DNA of 64,000 nt, from contig JADJTQ010000013.1 of assembly GCA_016711125.1 (NCBI GenBank), positions 1 to 64,000 on the forward strand. The letters run 5' to 3'. Every line of letters begins with the position of its first letter. Position 1 is the stretch's first letter. The position numbers were made by a program, and so were the translations under genes. The notes beneath the pieces were generated by a model that was given only the letters and a program-made list of their open reading frames with translations, was not told the DNA's origin and did not search any database. Of this stretch, positions 29,332-38,866 are shown piece by piece. Source of the stretch: Saprospiraceae bacterium. Lineage in GTDB: Bacteria > Bacteroidota > Bacteroidia > Chitinophagales > Saprospiraceae.

Positions 29332-31047
29332 TTATTCGGTTTTAATAAATGCCCCCAAAAAGATTTTATCCCGTTCAATTAGTCGGACATAGTAGATTCC
29401 GGGAGATAAATGTTGTATGTCTATTTGATTGGTCTTAACTCTGATCTGACTAATCTTTTGCCCGGTGATCGAAAAGATTTCCAGTTGTAAGGTAGATCCA
29501 TATCTCTCCCCTAGATCCAGAGTCAGTATGTCAGAAGCCGGATTGGGATAGAGGCGAATTTTATTTGGCAAGTTCTTTTGGTGAATACTGGTGGAAATGT
29601 CAGCGAGTACATATGGGTAATTTGAAGAATCAGAGAGCATGTGATTGGGAGCTGCTGTGTAGTAATAAAGACCCCTGTCTGCTATAATGTAATTGACATA
29701 AATCGAATCCAGGATCTGTATCGTATCACCGGGAGGTAGCTTTATGTTTTCAACATAATGGTAACCATTGTAGAGAGCACAGTTTATTTCACCTTGAATG
29801 TCCTTATAAATAACAAAATTATATAGGGTGTCTGAGGTAGTGTTTCTTACGGAAATTTCGGAAATAAGCGGATCCCGAGAATCATATCGGTAAGTAGTTC
29901 GACCATTTTGTGCCGTCTGAATACTAATGGGATGAAGATCATTTTTCAAACTAATATGAGTGATGGAAATATGGTCTCTTGGTATCGATTGGTCAATGGG
30001 ATTTACTTTTCGAAGGTAAGGAATGACAGCATATACATTCGGATAAAATGAACTATCGAATTGGTAATCGTGATACCTGCCGGTGTGATAATAGTTTTGG
30101 CCCGATGGTAGGCCCTGCAATTCTAGCTCTCCTGTTAGTCCCGATGACAAGGAATAAACTACATTTAAATTGGTGTCATAGATCTCAACAACCGCTTGCT
30201 TATTTAAATAGGAAATAATTTCAAAAGTGTTTTCATGGGTATTTCCTCCCTCCAGGCGACCAGGGTTTGGCAAATAGGTACTATCCAGCAGCTGAATCTC
30301 TGGAAAGGAATACTTACGCAAAATGGAGTCGGAACCTAATGTGAAAAGTCGCTGCTTCAATAGAAAGACCTTGCTTGTGTTGGATATAATTGTGTTTCCT
30401 ATTATCTGATTATCCCAATTGTAGAGTAAAATTCGCGCATCGGAGGAGATTGAGTTCTGGAATATGACCAGGGTGCTATCAACTAACCAGGCATCTCGAG
30501 TATAATATTGATTGCTCACGTATCCAATACCATGGATTTCTTCAAATTTTTTATCGAGGATGATTATACTGTCTTGTCTCTCTGTCAATAAATAGTGTGA
30601 TTGATATTTCGCGATGCTACCACTTCCAAGTTCGGGAAACAGATCCTTAGCTTGTAGAAGATTGAGATCGCTGTCAAATGAAAAAGCAACAGTGGACGCT
30701 CCACCTACGTCGTCCGCAACCAACACAGGTGCAACCATGTAAAACTGTTCATTTGTTGAGTCATATCTTATGTCATTGATAAACCCATATTCATAGGGTA
30801 CTTCCAGCTTTTGAAAACTCAGATAATGCCCACTGGTGTCAAATATCCAGATAGCAGGTGACATGCAGCTGCCCACACCACCTCCCAGAATTACTTTATT
30901 GCCGGTGATGTTAATGGTCTTAATAGATGATTCTTGAAACTCCTTCTGCGATAAAGCATATTCAAAATTTTGCGCAGTAAGCGTGTTTCGGAAAAAGAAC
31001 AAGATCAGAACTATAAATATTGGTACGATATAATTTGAGGATCTCAT
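29332..31047 (-). CDS. T9SS-sorted secreted protein, tandem paralogue 2 of 3
   Basis: 571 residues. A leader (IVPIFIVLILFFFRNTLTAQ) is followed by the common mature start NFEYALSQKEFQESSIKTIN and ILGGGVGSCMSPAIWIFDTS. The middle has propeller-like strands; the CARDB-like part holds HISITHISLKNDLHP and ISVRNTTSDTLYNF; the sorting domain ends in LYPNPASDILTLDLGERYGS ... LSPGIYYVRLIERDKIFLGA. Spacing to both neighbours is under five bases, so the three genes form one transcript. The role is unknown; sequence divergence between copies is large enough to exclude a very recent duplication. Confidence 0.78.
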   Translation of the reverse strand: MRSSNYIVPIFIVLILFFFRNTLTAQNFEYALSQKEFQESSIKTINITGNKVILGGGVGSCMSPAIWIFDTSGHYLSFQKLEVPYEYGFINDIRYDSTNEQFYMVAPVLVADDVGGASTVAFSFDSDLNLLQAKDLFPELGSGSIAKYQSHYLLTERQDSIIILDKKFEEIHGIGYVSNQYYTRDAWLVDSTLVIFQNSISSDARILLYNWDNQIIGNTIISNTSKVFLLKQRLFTLGSDSILRKYSFPEIQLLDSTYLPNPGRLEGGNTHENTFEIISYLNKQAVVEIYDTNLNVVYSLSSGLTGELELQGLPSGQNYYHTGRYHDYQFDSSFYPNVYAVIPYLRKVNPIDQSIPRDHISITHISLKNDLHPISIQTAQNGRTTYRYDSRDPLISEISVRNTTSDTLYNFVIYKDIQGEINCALYNGYHYVENIKLPPGDTIQILDSIYVNYIIADRGLYYYTAAPNHMLSDSSNYPYVLADISTSIHQKNLPNKIRLYPNPASDILTLDLGERYGSTLQLEIFSITGQKISQIRVKTNQIDIQHLSPGIYYVRLIERDKIFLGAFIKTE

Positions 31048-31049
31048 CG

Positions 31050-32476
31050 TTATTCCATTTTGACAAAACTACCGAGATAGGTTTTCTGGTTTTCCAACAT
31101 GCGGATATAATACATACCTGGTTTTAATTTGCTGGTGTCAATCGTGTTCCATTCGTTATTTAATAGGTTTATCTTTTGTCCGGAGATGGAGAATATTTCG
31201 ATTTTTGGGTTGGGACTCGATCGTAACTGATTGATTGTTAAAAAGTCTGCGACAGGATTAGGATAGATTGATAATGGTTCTGGAGGATTTGATTGAAAAA
31301 TGGATGTCGAAATATCTTCGACAGTATATACAGATCCTTCGTGATCCGATAGTAAGTGATTAGGGCCTACGACATAGCAATTTAACTTTGGAGCTTCTGC
31401 TACCCAGTGTAACCTGATTGAGTCCTTGATAGTCATGCTTTGTCCCGGGGCAAGGGAAAAGTCTTGGTAATATCGATAGTCCTGGTAAAAATAGCCGCAA
31501 AATGTCGGCGAAACAGTTCCGACATAGTGGCCAAAATTATCGATTATCTCGTTCCCATTATTTTGGACGGTAAAATAGTAATAAAGATTTTCAAATGAAT
31601 AGATGCAAACATTATTCAAGTCATTGGTAAGACAGGTGCCGAAAGCATTAGGGTTAGATATTGTGACGTCTGTGATTTCTAATTCCGGACTAGAAAAAGG
31701 CCATTCATCTTGGAGGCTGATTTTTCGAAGCACCGGTATTAATCCATCATTTCTCGGATCAACAATATTAGATTTATAATAGCTGGATATCTGATATAAA
31801 TTATTCGACGCATCTAAGACGCTGCGAATTTTTCGTTCATATGGCAACGTAAGACCAATGGAATGGACTAGTTTTAGATCGAGGTCATATATGCCAAATT
31901 TGGAGGGCATCTCTTTTTGATAAAAGGTAATTTCAAGCAGTGAGTCATTTATCTTGTAAAATTCAATCTCCGAGAAATTTGGATCAAAAAGGCTATCGAT
32001 CATCTCAAATGACCCGGCATCGTATACCCGGATTTTTCCATCCACTCCCGCAGCAATTGCTCAACTCCGGGTATGGTATATTCAAATTCCTCAATTCGTT
32101 CCAGGTTTCTAGTGACTTTCCATGAGAAGATGGCTGGGTCACCAAAATCACATCCGGGAGCGACCGAGGCGGTTGCGATTAGTATGTCCTGATCTTCGTC
32201 ATATCGAAGGCTGGAAATCGATCCATACCACAGATCCGGTTTCTCCGGTAGATAAGTTTGGTAATCCAACAAATTGCCGGCTGTGTCAAACACGATGATC
32301 ATTGCGTTTCCTTCATCTTTGGCACCACCTGCCAGGTAGATACGGTCTTGCACTAAAAGAATGTCTTCAATTTTGGCTCCTGCCAGCTCCTGTTGGGTGA
32401 GTGCATATTCAAATTGCTGGGCGGATACTTTGAAAAAAAAGTCCAGGACAAATGCGACAAGTAGAGCGTATTTCAT
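31050..32476 (-). CDS. T9SS-sorted secreted protein, tandem paralogue 1 of 3 (one frameshift)
   Basis: This is the first gene of the trio. The leader is MKYALLVAFVLDFFFKVSAQ, then QFEYALTQQELAGAKIEDIL and LVQDRIYLAGGAKDEG, clearly homologous to the two following genes. The frame breaks at about 32000-32050, and the second part starts GKIRVYDAGSFEMIDSLFDP. It continues through a CARDB-like segment (ELEITDVTISNPNAFGTCLT) to the sorting domain IYPNPVADFLTINQLRSSPN ... LKPGMYYIRMLENQKTYLGS. At about 475 residues it is shorter than its paralogues. The lesion may be a sequencing error. Confidence 0.7.
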
Positions 32477-32776
32477 ATGTCAAAGGATTTACCCTGAAGA
32501 TATGACTCCTTTAAATTACTTTCCTGACTTTAACAACTTAGACACTTACCAGTCAATTCGTGAGTTGTCGATTTGAAACTGACAAATTTGAATCTTCACC
32601 CTTTTTAGGAGGTAACTTTGAGTAATTGTTGAATGGTTCGCTCTTTGATGCCGTGGCATCTAAAAGGTCTGGTGAGTTAGGCCAAAGTCCTGGTGAGTTG
32701 CGCCGAACCGCGACGCCTCCAATATTTTGATCTTAGTGCCACTAAATCTAATCAGGAGCCCAAAGTTTGGATTGGT
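32477..32776. other. Intergenic region between the T9SS trio and the ECF sigma gene
   Basis: No gene. It must hold the minus-strand promoter of the trio. A near-direct repeat (TGGTGAGTTaGGCC / TGGTGAGTTgcGCC) occurs at about 32668-32705 with unknown meaning. Confidence 0.35.
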
Positions 32777-32814
32777 GAAAAAGAAAAGCCTGACCGAAAT
32801 GAATTCGATCAGGC
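32777..32814 (-). terminator. Rho-independent terminator of the ECF sigma gene
   Basis: On the minus strand the stem GCCTGATCGAA / TTCGGTCAGGC (one T-G pair) closes a short loop and is followed by TTTTCTTTTT. It lies 38 bases downstream of the sigma-factor stop. Confidence 0.8.
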
Positions 32815-32851
32815 GTGGATCTCGATAACTACGGACTAAATGTGTGTATGC

Positions 32852-33433
32852 TTATTGTAAAATGATCTCTTTCTCTTCAACCATCTTGCGGATGTTGATT
32901 AATGCATATCGCATACGGCCGAGAGCGGTGTTAATACTTACTCTGGTAAGTTGGGATATTTCTTTAAAACTCATATCGGCATAATGGCGTAAGATCACGA
33001 CTTCTCTTTGCTCGGGTGGCAGACTGTCTACCAAATGCCGGATTCGCTCATGAGTTTGACTTTTGATCATGGTGGTTTCCATGTTTTCCTCGGAAACATG
33101 GAGTACATCAAAAATGTCAAAGGATTCGGTAGGTGCCACTTGTGGTCTACGTTTCTTTCTTCTGAACTGATCTACACACATATTGTATGCAATACGCATC
33201 GCCCACTGGACAAATTTGCCCTCGTGGTTGTATTTGCCACTTCGTAAGGTGTTGATGATTTTGATGAAAACTTCCTGGAATATATCTTCTGCCAGACTCT
33301 GTTCTTTGACAAAAAGATAGATAGAAGTGTAGATTTTACTGCGGTGACGATTAAGGAGCTCCTCAAAAGCCCGTTCATTACCGTCTAAATACTGTTGGAT
33401 TAGTTCCTGGTCGCTAAATGGAGTAACTTGCAT
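32852..33433 (-). CDS. ECF-type RNA polymerase sigma factor
   Basis: A 193-residue sigma-70 family protein. Region 2 has FEELLNRHRSKIYTSIYLFV, then AEDIFQEVFIKIINTLRSGK and FVQWAMRIAYNMCVDQFRRK. Region 4 has SLPPEQREVVILRHYADMSF, then KEISQLTRVSINTALGRMRY. This is the ordinary ECF layout with nothing between the two regions except a 40-residue linker. No anti-sigma factor gene is adjacent, so its signal is unknown. It is divergent from uvrA across a 305-base AT-rich gap. The ATG start agrees with family length. No lesion is seen. Confidence 0.9.
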   Translation of the reverse strand: MQVTPFSDQELIQQYLDGNERAFEELLNRHRSKIYTSIYLFVKEQSLAEDIFQEVFIKIINTLRSGKYNHEGKFVQWAMRIAYNMCVDQFRRKKRRPQVAPTESFDIFDVLHVSEENMETTMIKSQTHERIRHLVDSLPPEQREVVILRHYADMSFKEISQLTRVSINTALGRMRYALINIRKMVEEKEIILQ

Positions 33434-33738
33434 ACGACTACAATGTTTGGTTTAGTTATCAATTATGTATTGTCGTGTATAAGTTTTACTCTATAAGCAA
33501 TTCAGTTTTTTAATTGGTGTGAAGATCAAAGATCTCTAAAATAAATCAATAAAATTAACTTTTCTTAAAAGCCACGGTTATTAACTATTGTTTAACCAGA
33601 CTCTTAATTTTGTCTCCATCAATCTGGAAACATGTCAAAAATATAGATTCATTTCTAATTTTTACAAGAATCAGACCAACTTTTTCATATTTCTCGTTTT
33701 TTAACATTTAATTTTTTCATACTCAGTGGGCTACTTAT
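33434..33738. other. Divergent promoter region between the ECF sigma gene and uvrA
   Basis: 305 bases, very AT-rich and without genes. It must contain start sites in both directions. I find no exact TTTG-N19-21-TAnnTTTG pair on either strand. Confidence 0.4.
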
Positions 33739-36578
33739 ATGACTAATTCACTTAAAGACACCATATCGATCAAGGGAGCCCGGGCTAATAATCTGCAAAA
33801 TATTGATCTCGAACTACCTAAGAATCAATTGATTGTAGTAACCGGAGTGTCCGGGTCAGGCAAGTCATCTATCACCATAGATACACTCTATGCCGAGGGG
33901 CAAAGACGTTATGTAGAAAGTCTGTCTTCGTATGCCCGTCAATTTCTAAATCGGATGAAAAAACCGGAAGTTGACTATATCAAGGGTATTTGTCCTGCAA
34001 TTGCCATTGAACAAAAAGTAACGACCAGCAATGCAAGGAGCACCGTTGGTTCACTCACCGAGATCTATGATTATATGCGGTTGCTATATGCCCGGATTGG
34101 AAAGACTTACTCTCCGGTGTCGGGCAATCCGGTAAAAAAACATGTTGTACAAGACGTAGTAGACTACATTCACACCTTGGCTGAAGGCACTAAAATCATG
34201 CTGCTGATACCGCTTCACCAGCAATATGTCGAACGAACCATACATCAGGAACTGGCTTTGCTGCTTCAAAAAGGGTACTCACGCGTGCTATATAGTAGCG
34301 ACCAGATGCAGATCGAGGATCTTTTACTGTCGAAAGATAAAATTCTGAAAAAAACCATAGCTGATATTGATAAATCACTAGTACGAGTGGTGATTGACCG
34401 ATTTGTAGTCCAGGCTGAAAATGAGGACAACCGGAAACGGATAGCCGACTCGGTAAATACGGCCTTTGCAGAGAGTGGTGGAGAATGCTACATCTATCGG
34501 GAAGATGCTATGGAAGCTTTTTTCAATAATAAGTTTGAAATGGACGGTCTCTCGTTTATAGAGCCTAATCAACACCTCTTTAATTACAATAATCCGTTTG
34601 GCGCTTGCCCGCGTTGTGAAGGTTTTGGGAGAGTGATGGGCATTGATGAAGATAAGGTCATTCCTGATCCCTCCATGTCGGTATTTGAGGGGGCGATCCA
34701 TTGCTGGAAGGGCGAAAAAGCAAGTGAATACCTCACACAATTGTTGCAAAATGCGCATCACTTTGACTTTCCGATCCACCGGGCCTATGAAGATCTCACC
34801 GACGAACAGAAGGATTTGCTTTGGGATGGCAACCAATACTTCGACGGCATCAATGACTTTTTTGATCAATTGGAAAAAAAAGCCTACAAGATTCAAAACC
34901 GGGTGATGATTGCCCGTTTTCGCGGTCGAACCATTTGTTCGCAATGTAGAGGCTCCAGACTTAGAGTAGAGGCATCGTATGTGAAGATTGCCGGAAAAAG
35001 TATCAACGAGTTAATCAACCTACCCATTGATGATTTATTGCAATTTTTTGAGAACATCGAGTTGTCAGAACACGATCAAAAAATCTCGCAAAGAATCCAG
35101 ATCGAAATAACGAGCCGGCTGAAAAATTTGAGCGTATTAGGGCTGGATTATCTCCACCTTGACCGGATTTCTTCGACCCTAAGTGGGGGTGAAACCCAAC
35201 GTATCAACCTCACTAAATGCATTGGCAGCAATCTAACTAACTCCATGTATATTCTGGATGAACCCAGTATTGGGCTGCATGCCAAGGATACTGAAAAGCT
35301 TGTTCAGGTCTTAAGAGACTTACGCGATCTGCACAATACGGTGATCGTGGTAGAACATGAGGAGGATGTGATTCGCAGTGCTGATTTTCTGGTCGACATG
35401 GGTCCTGAAGCTGGTATTCATGGTGGCAAAGTTGTCTATGCCGGCCCTGCTGCCAAACTTAATGGAAGCACCAAAGACAGCTTGACCGCCGATTATTTGC
35501 AATATCGAAAGTACATTCCAGTGCCGTCCTCCCGACGCAAGGGTTCCAATAAAATTGAATTTAAAGGTGTACGGCGACACAACTTGCATAATGTGGATGT
35601 CACTTTGCCATTAAATACGATGACGGTAGTATCCGGTGTATCAGGTCCCGGGAAAAGTACACTTGTTTATGACATCATTTTCGAAAGTTTGAAAAATTAT
35701 CTGGAAGATCCCTCCCGGAAAATAAACGGAAATTTTAAATCGGTATCCGGTGATTTTTCGGTGATTACCCAGATCGAAATGATCAATCAGCAGCCGATCG
35801 GTAAATCATCGCGGTCTAATCCGGTCACTTATGTCAAAGCCTATGATGCCATTCGAAAGTTGATGACCAACCAGCAATTAAGTAAGATCAGAGGATATCA
35901 GCCTAAACATTTTTCTTTTAATGTGGAAGGAGGTCGATGTGATGGCTGTCAGGGTGAAGGTGAGATTGTAGTTGAGATGCAGTTTTTGGCTGATGTGCGT
36001 TTGCAATGTGAAGACTGCAAAGGGCAGCGCTTTAAACATGAGATTCTCGAAGTAAAATTCAAACAAAAAAATATCGCCGAAATTCTGGATATGTCAATCG
36101 AAGAAGCGATCCAGTTTTTTCAGGGTCAAAATGAAGTGGTTTATAAATTAAAACCTCTGGACGATGTGGTCTGGGTTATGTCAAATTAGGCCAGTCGTCG
36201 AGTACATTATCTGGTGGTGAAGCGCAACGGGTTAAATTAGCTTCTTATTTGAATCGCGAACGCAGCAACGAACATATACTCTTTATTTTTGATGAACCCA
36301 CCACCGGCCTGCATTTTCACGATGTGGGTGTCCTATTAGATGCCCTAAATGCGCTCATCGAACAGGGACATACTGTCTTGATTGTCGAACACAACCTGGA
36401 TGTGGTCAAAAGCGCTGACTGGGTCATCGATCTGGGACCTGGTGGGGGCCGGCATGGAGGTCAGGTTTTGTTTCAGGGCACTCCGGAAGACTTAGTTAAG
36501 ATAGAAAAATCGTACACTGCCGGGTATCTGAAGGAAAAGATGGATGCAGTATTGGCAGCGCAGAAAAAGAAAAAATGA
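33739..36578 (+). CDS. uvrA: UvrA, excinuclease ABC subunit A (one frameshift)
   Basis: UvrA is the damage-recognition ATPase of nucleotide excision repair. ATP site 1 has GVSGSGKSSI, LSGGETQRINL and YILDEPSIGLH. ATP site 2 has GVSGPGKSTL, LSGGEAQRVKLA and FIFDEPTTGLH. Zinc-binding cysteines lie in CPRCEGFG ... CSQCRGSRL and CDGCQGEGEIVVEM ... CEDCKGQRF. The frame is lost at about 36167: one extra G in GTGG restores DVGLGYVKLGQSSSTLSGGE and the frame to 36578, about 946 residues, the normal size. The second Walker A has Pro where Ser is usual (GPGKST). Bacteroidota often have more than one uvrA, so this could be a paralogue. Confidence 0.88.
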
Positions 36579-36600
36579 TGGGTGGTATTAGTTGATGTTG

Positions 36601-36945
36601 TTATCGATTTATTTCAAGCCATACTTCACTTTGTACAAGATCTTGTTTTGTCTGCCGGACTAGATCCATATCGATCTTACACTGATTTTCTGATAACCAT
36701 TGCCTCCAGACTTTGATATCTTCCTTGTAGTCCTTTTGATCACTATAAACAGTAACATCGCCATAGTTAACCCGGCTAACAATTTTCGAAATGTGCTCAA
36801 GGTATAATATGGAATATAACAGATCACCTCCCAAGACTACTCCCTTTCGATAATTTTGCGTCAAGTCTTGTAAGTGAGTGGCCGTAATCTTGTACGCTTC
36901 ATTTTCCTCACATCCATCATTAGTGCAGGGTGTCCCAAAAGTCAC
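36601..36945 (-). CDS. Short hypothetical protein
   Basis: A 114-residue frame beginning at a GTG, with charged helical composition (DLTQNYRKGVVLGGDLLYSI, then HISKIVSRVNYGDVTVYSDQ, and a Gln/Asp/Val-rich tail). I do not recognise the family. There is no signal peptide or membrane segment. No ATG precedes it in frame: the upstream sequence reaches a stop after the GTG region, so it may be a 5'-truncated remnant. It is convergent with uvrA, 22 bases apart. The codon pattern looks coding, so I list it with moderate confidence. Confidence 0.45.
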   Translation of the reverse strand: MTFGTPCTNDGCEENEAYKITATHLQDLTQNYRKGVVLGGDLLYSILYLEHISKIVSRVNYGDVTVYSDQKDYKEDIKVWRQWLSENQCKIDMDLVRQTKQDLVQSEVWLEINR

Positions 36946-37254
36946 TAAAAAACTACCATGAGTAACTTCATTGCTGCTGATAGGTCGATTTTTTAAAAAT
37001 CAATTTGATAAACTTAGGCAAATATCAGCAAATATATTAACCCATGTGCCTATGGATTTTTTTTGACGGCCATTTGGATGGGGGCAAAACCTCAACAGGA
37101 AAAAGGAATCTTGGGGGATTCAACATGAGTAAATTCGGATCAATGGCGGACAAAACAATCAAGCACAACATTTATTGCAGTAGAAATAAACCTAGCTTCA
37201 GACCAAACGATTGGATTCAAATTTTCGTCTATAATAGTAAACACCATCAAAGTT
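36946..37254. other. Intergenic region upstream of the serpin gene
   Basis: 309 bases. A short plus-strand frame here overlaps the serpin start and has no coding character. It probably contains the serpin promoter; no exact consensus was found. Confidence 0.35.
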
Positions 37255-38478
37255 ATGTTGCGATATATCTCATTGATTCTTATCCTTACATTTTCAAGCT
37301 GTAGTAAGCAAGACAGCAATGATCCACTGACTCACGAAGAGGAACTCCAGATGCAAGATCTTGTTGCCAGCCTGGAATCCTTTCAATGGAAACTTTTCCA
37401 GCAAGCAGTAGTCAGTGAGAAAGACATTAAAAACCTTAATATTTCACCTCTAAGTATTGCCGCAGCCCTCTACATGACCTATGAGGGAGCAGCTAATGCT
37501 ACTCGTGATAAAATGACCGAGACACTGGAGTTGCCTGGTGAAGTTGCCGCCTTCAATCTTGGGCAGGCTTATAAAAATCTCATAGCTGAGTTGGAAAAGA
37601 CGGATGCTACACTAACCTCTGCCAATGCTATATTTTGGGATAAAAACAGAATTTTTCCAGCGAGCAAGTTTCTCGACTACACGGAGAAATTTTTTGATGC
37701 GGGACAATTTGACCTGGTCTTTCAAGAACCTGCTGCCCTCACGGCGATCAATGATTGGGTGAAATCTTCGACCCAAGGCCGGATTGATAAAATCATTGAA
37801 GAAATCAGCGCCGAAGAAGTGATGTTTTTAATCAATGCCCTTTATTTTAAAGATGACTGGAAATTTCCATTCTCGCCGGAGAATACCAGGATGGCACCAT
37901 TTACGCGCTCGGATGGAAGTGATGTTTCAACCGAAATGATCCATCAGGATATTTTTACTTTGAGAAGCTACCAGGGTACCGATTTTGCCGCAGTTGAAAT
38001 GCCCTTTGCTGACACCTCGTACAATATGGTGTTGTTACTACCGCCGGCCGGTAAAACGCCCGATCAATTGATCCACGATTTGCATACCGACCGGTTAAAG
38101 AAATTATTTGATCAGGATCTGTCAGTTGGTCGCATACTGCTGGATCTGCCAAAATTTGAAATCGAATACAAAATACAGCTCAACTAGGTCCTGAAAGCCA
38201 TGGGTATGGAGATCGCCTTTGATCCTAACCAGGCCGACTTTTCAAAACTGGGCAGTGCTCCGGAAGGTAATTTGTTTATTTCGAAGGTCAACCATAAAAC
38301 CTATCTGAAAATCGATGAAAAAGGGGCCGAAGGTGCCGCTGTGACCAGTGTCGGAGTAGGTGTGACATCATTGCCTCCGCATCTGAAGTTTGATCGACCG
38401 TTTGTATTTCTATTACGCAATCGAGATTCTAATACACTCATTTTCGCTGGTAAAATCGAAGATCCAACATCCAGGTAG
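37255..38478 (+). CDS. Serpin-family protease inhibitor, lipoprotein, in-frame TAG
   Basis: The leader LRYISLILILTFSSCSK gives a lipobox Cys, so a surface or periplasmic lipoprotein. The serpin core is clear: NLNISPLSIAAALYMTYEGA, ALYFKDDWKFPF, AVEMPFADTSYNMVLLLPPA and LDLPKFEIEYKIQLN. At 38185-38187 a TAG interrupts the highly conserved 'L...L..MGM' helix, and the same frame goes on as VLKAMGMEIAFDPNQADFSK. The reactive-centre hinge is EKGAEGAAVTSVGVGV, with Glu, Gly and small residues as in inhibitory serpins, and it ends FDRPFVFLLRNRDSNTLIFA. With readthrough it is about 407 residues, normal for the family. Such proteins trap serine proteases by loop insertion. Confidence 0.85.
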
Positions 38479-38534
38479 GGTTTGTTCGAGATCCATGATT
38501 CAGGATTAGTTATCGTGTGATCGTTACATATTTC

Positions 38535-38542
38535 TATTTTTG
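38535..38542 (+). promoter_or_regulatory. Bacteroidota-type -7 promoter element of the envelope operon
   Basis: TATTTTTG matches TAnnTTTG and lies 22 bases before the ATG at 38565. This makes the upstream in-frame start at 38517 unlikely. A clear -33 TTTG is not visible at the right spacing. Confidence 0.45.
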
Positions 38543-38564
38543 CAGTCTTTGCAAGAATGCACAT

Positions 38565-38864
38565 ATGTATGTATTTGGGATATCTTTGGTTTTAGGACTG
38601 TTTGCTGCCCTGCTTTTTGTCAATTTTTACTTTCGGTGGAAGGTCATCAAGGTATACCACTACCTGACCGATCATAAGATTGAATTTAATGCTGAACATA
38701 TTTTTAATCGGCGCAGACTTAAAGAGGAAATCTTACCCAGGTATCCCGAGTCACAGCAACAAATTATCACCTTTGTAAACTATATCCATTTCTCGGTAAA
38801 AATGGCCTCTGCACTCCTTTTTTTAGTGACGGTATTTGGACTAATTTTGATGCATTACCGTTAA
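38565..38864 (+). CDS. Small two-helix membrane protein
   Basis: About 99 residues from the ATG at 38565 (chosen because a -7 element lies between it and the alternative start at 38517). Two hydrophobic segments (residues about 2-22: VFGISLVLGLFAALLFVNFY; and about 77-96: ALLFLVTVFGLILMHY) flank a basic, helical loop (RRRLKEEILPRYPESQQQII). The family is unknown. It is two bases from the next gene (Gfo/Idh) and therefore first in a four-gene operon that ends with a sugar-phosphate transferase, suggesting a cell-envelope role. Confidence 0.6.
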   Translation: MYVFGISLVLGLFAALLFVNFYFRWKVIKVYHYLTDHKIEFNAEHIFNRRRLKEEILPRYPESQQQIITFVNYIHFSVKMASALLFLVTVFGLILMHYR

Positions 38865-38866
38865 AT

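Noticed and set aside
32613..32620. TAACTTTG as a plus-strand -7 promoter element
   Set aside because: No plus-strand gene follows before the ECF sigma gene, which is on the other strand; likely a chance match.
34378..34944. 188-residue minus-strand ORF within uvrA
   Set aside because: It lies fully antisense to conserved UvrA motifs and has no start context or family resemblance.
37044..37304. 86-residue ORF before the serpin
   Set aside because: No coding character, overlaps the serpin leader in another frame, and no recognisable motif.
13722..38187. Stop-codon reassignment (in-frame TAG at 13722 and 38185, TGA at 25174)
   Set aside because: TAG and TGA both end well-bounded genes elsewhere (TAG 7958, TGA 11855, TGA 39863, TAG 47942), and overlapping starts depend on TGA. 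Isolated substitutions or errors are simpler.
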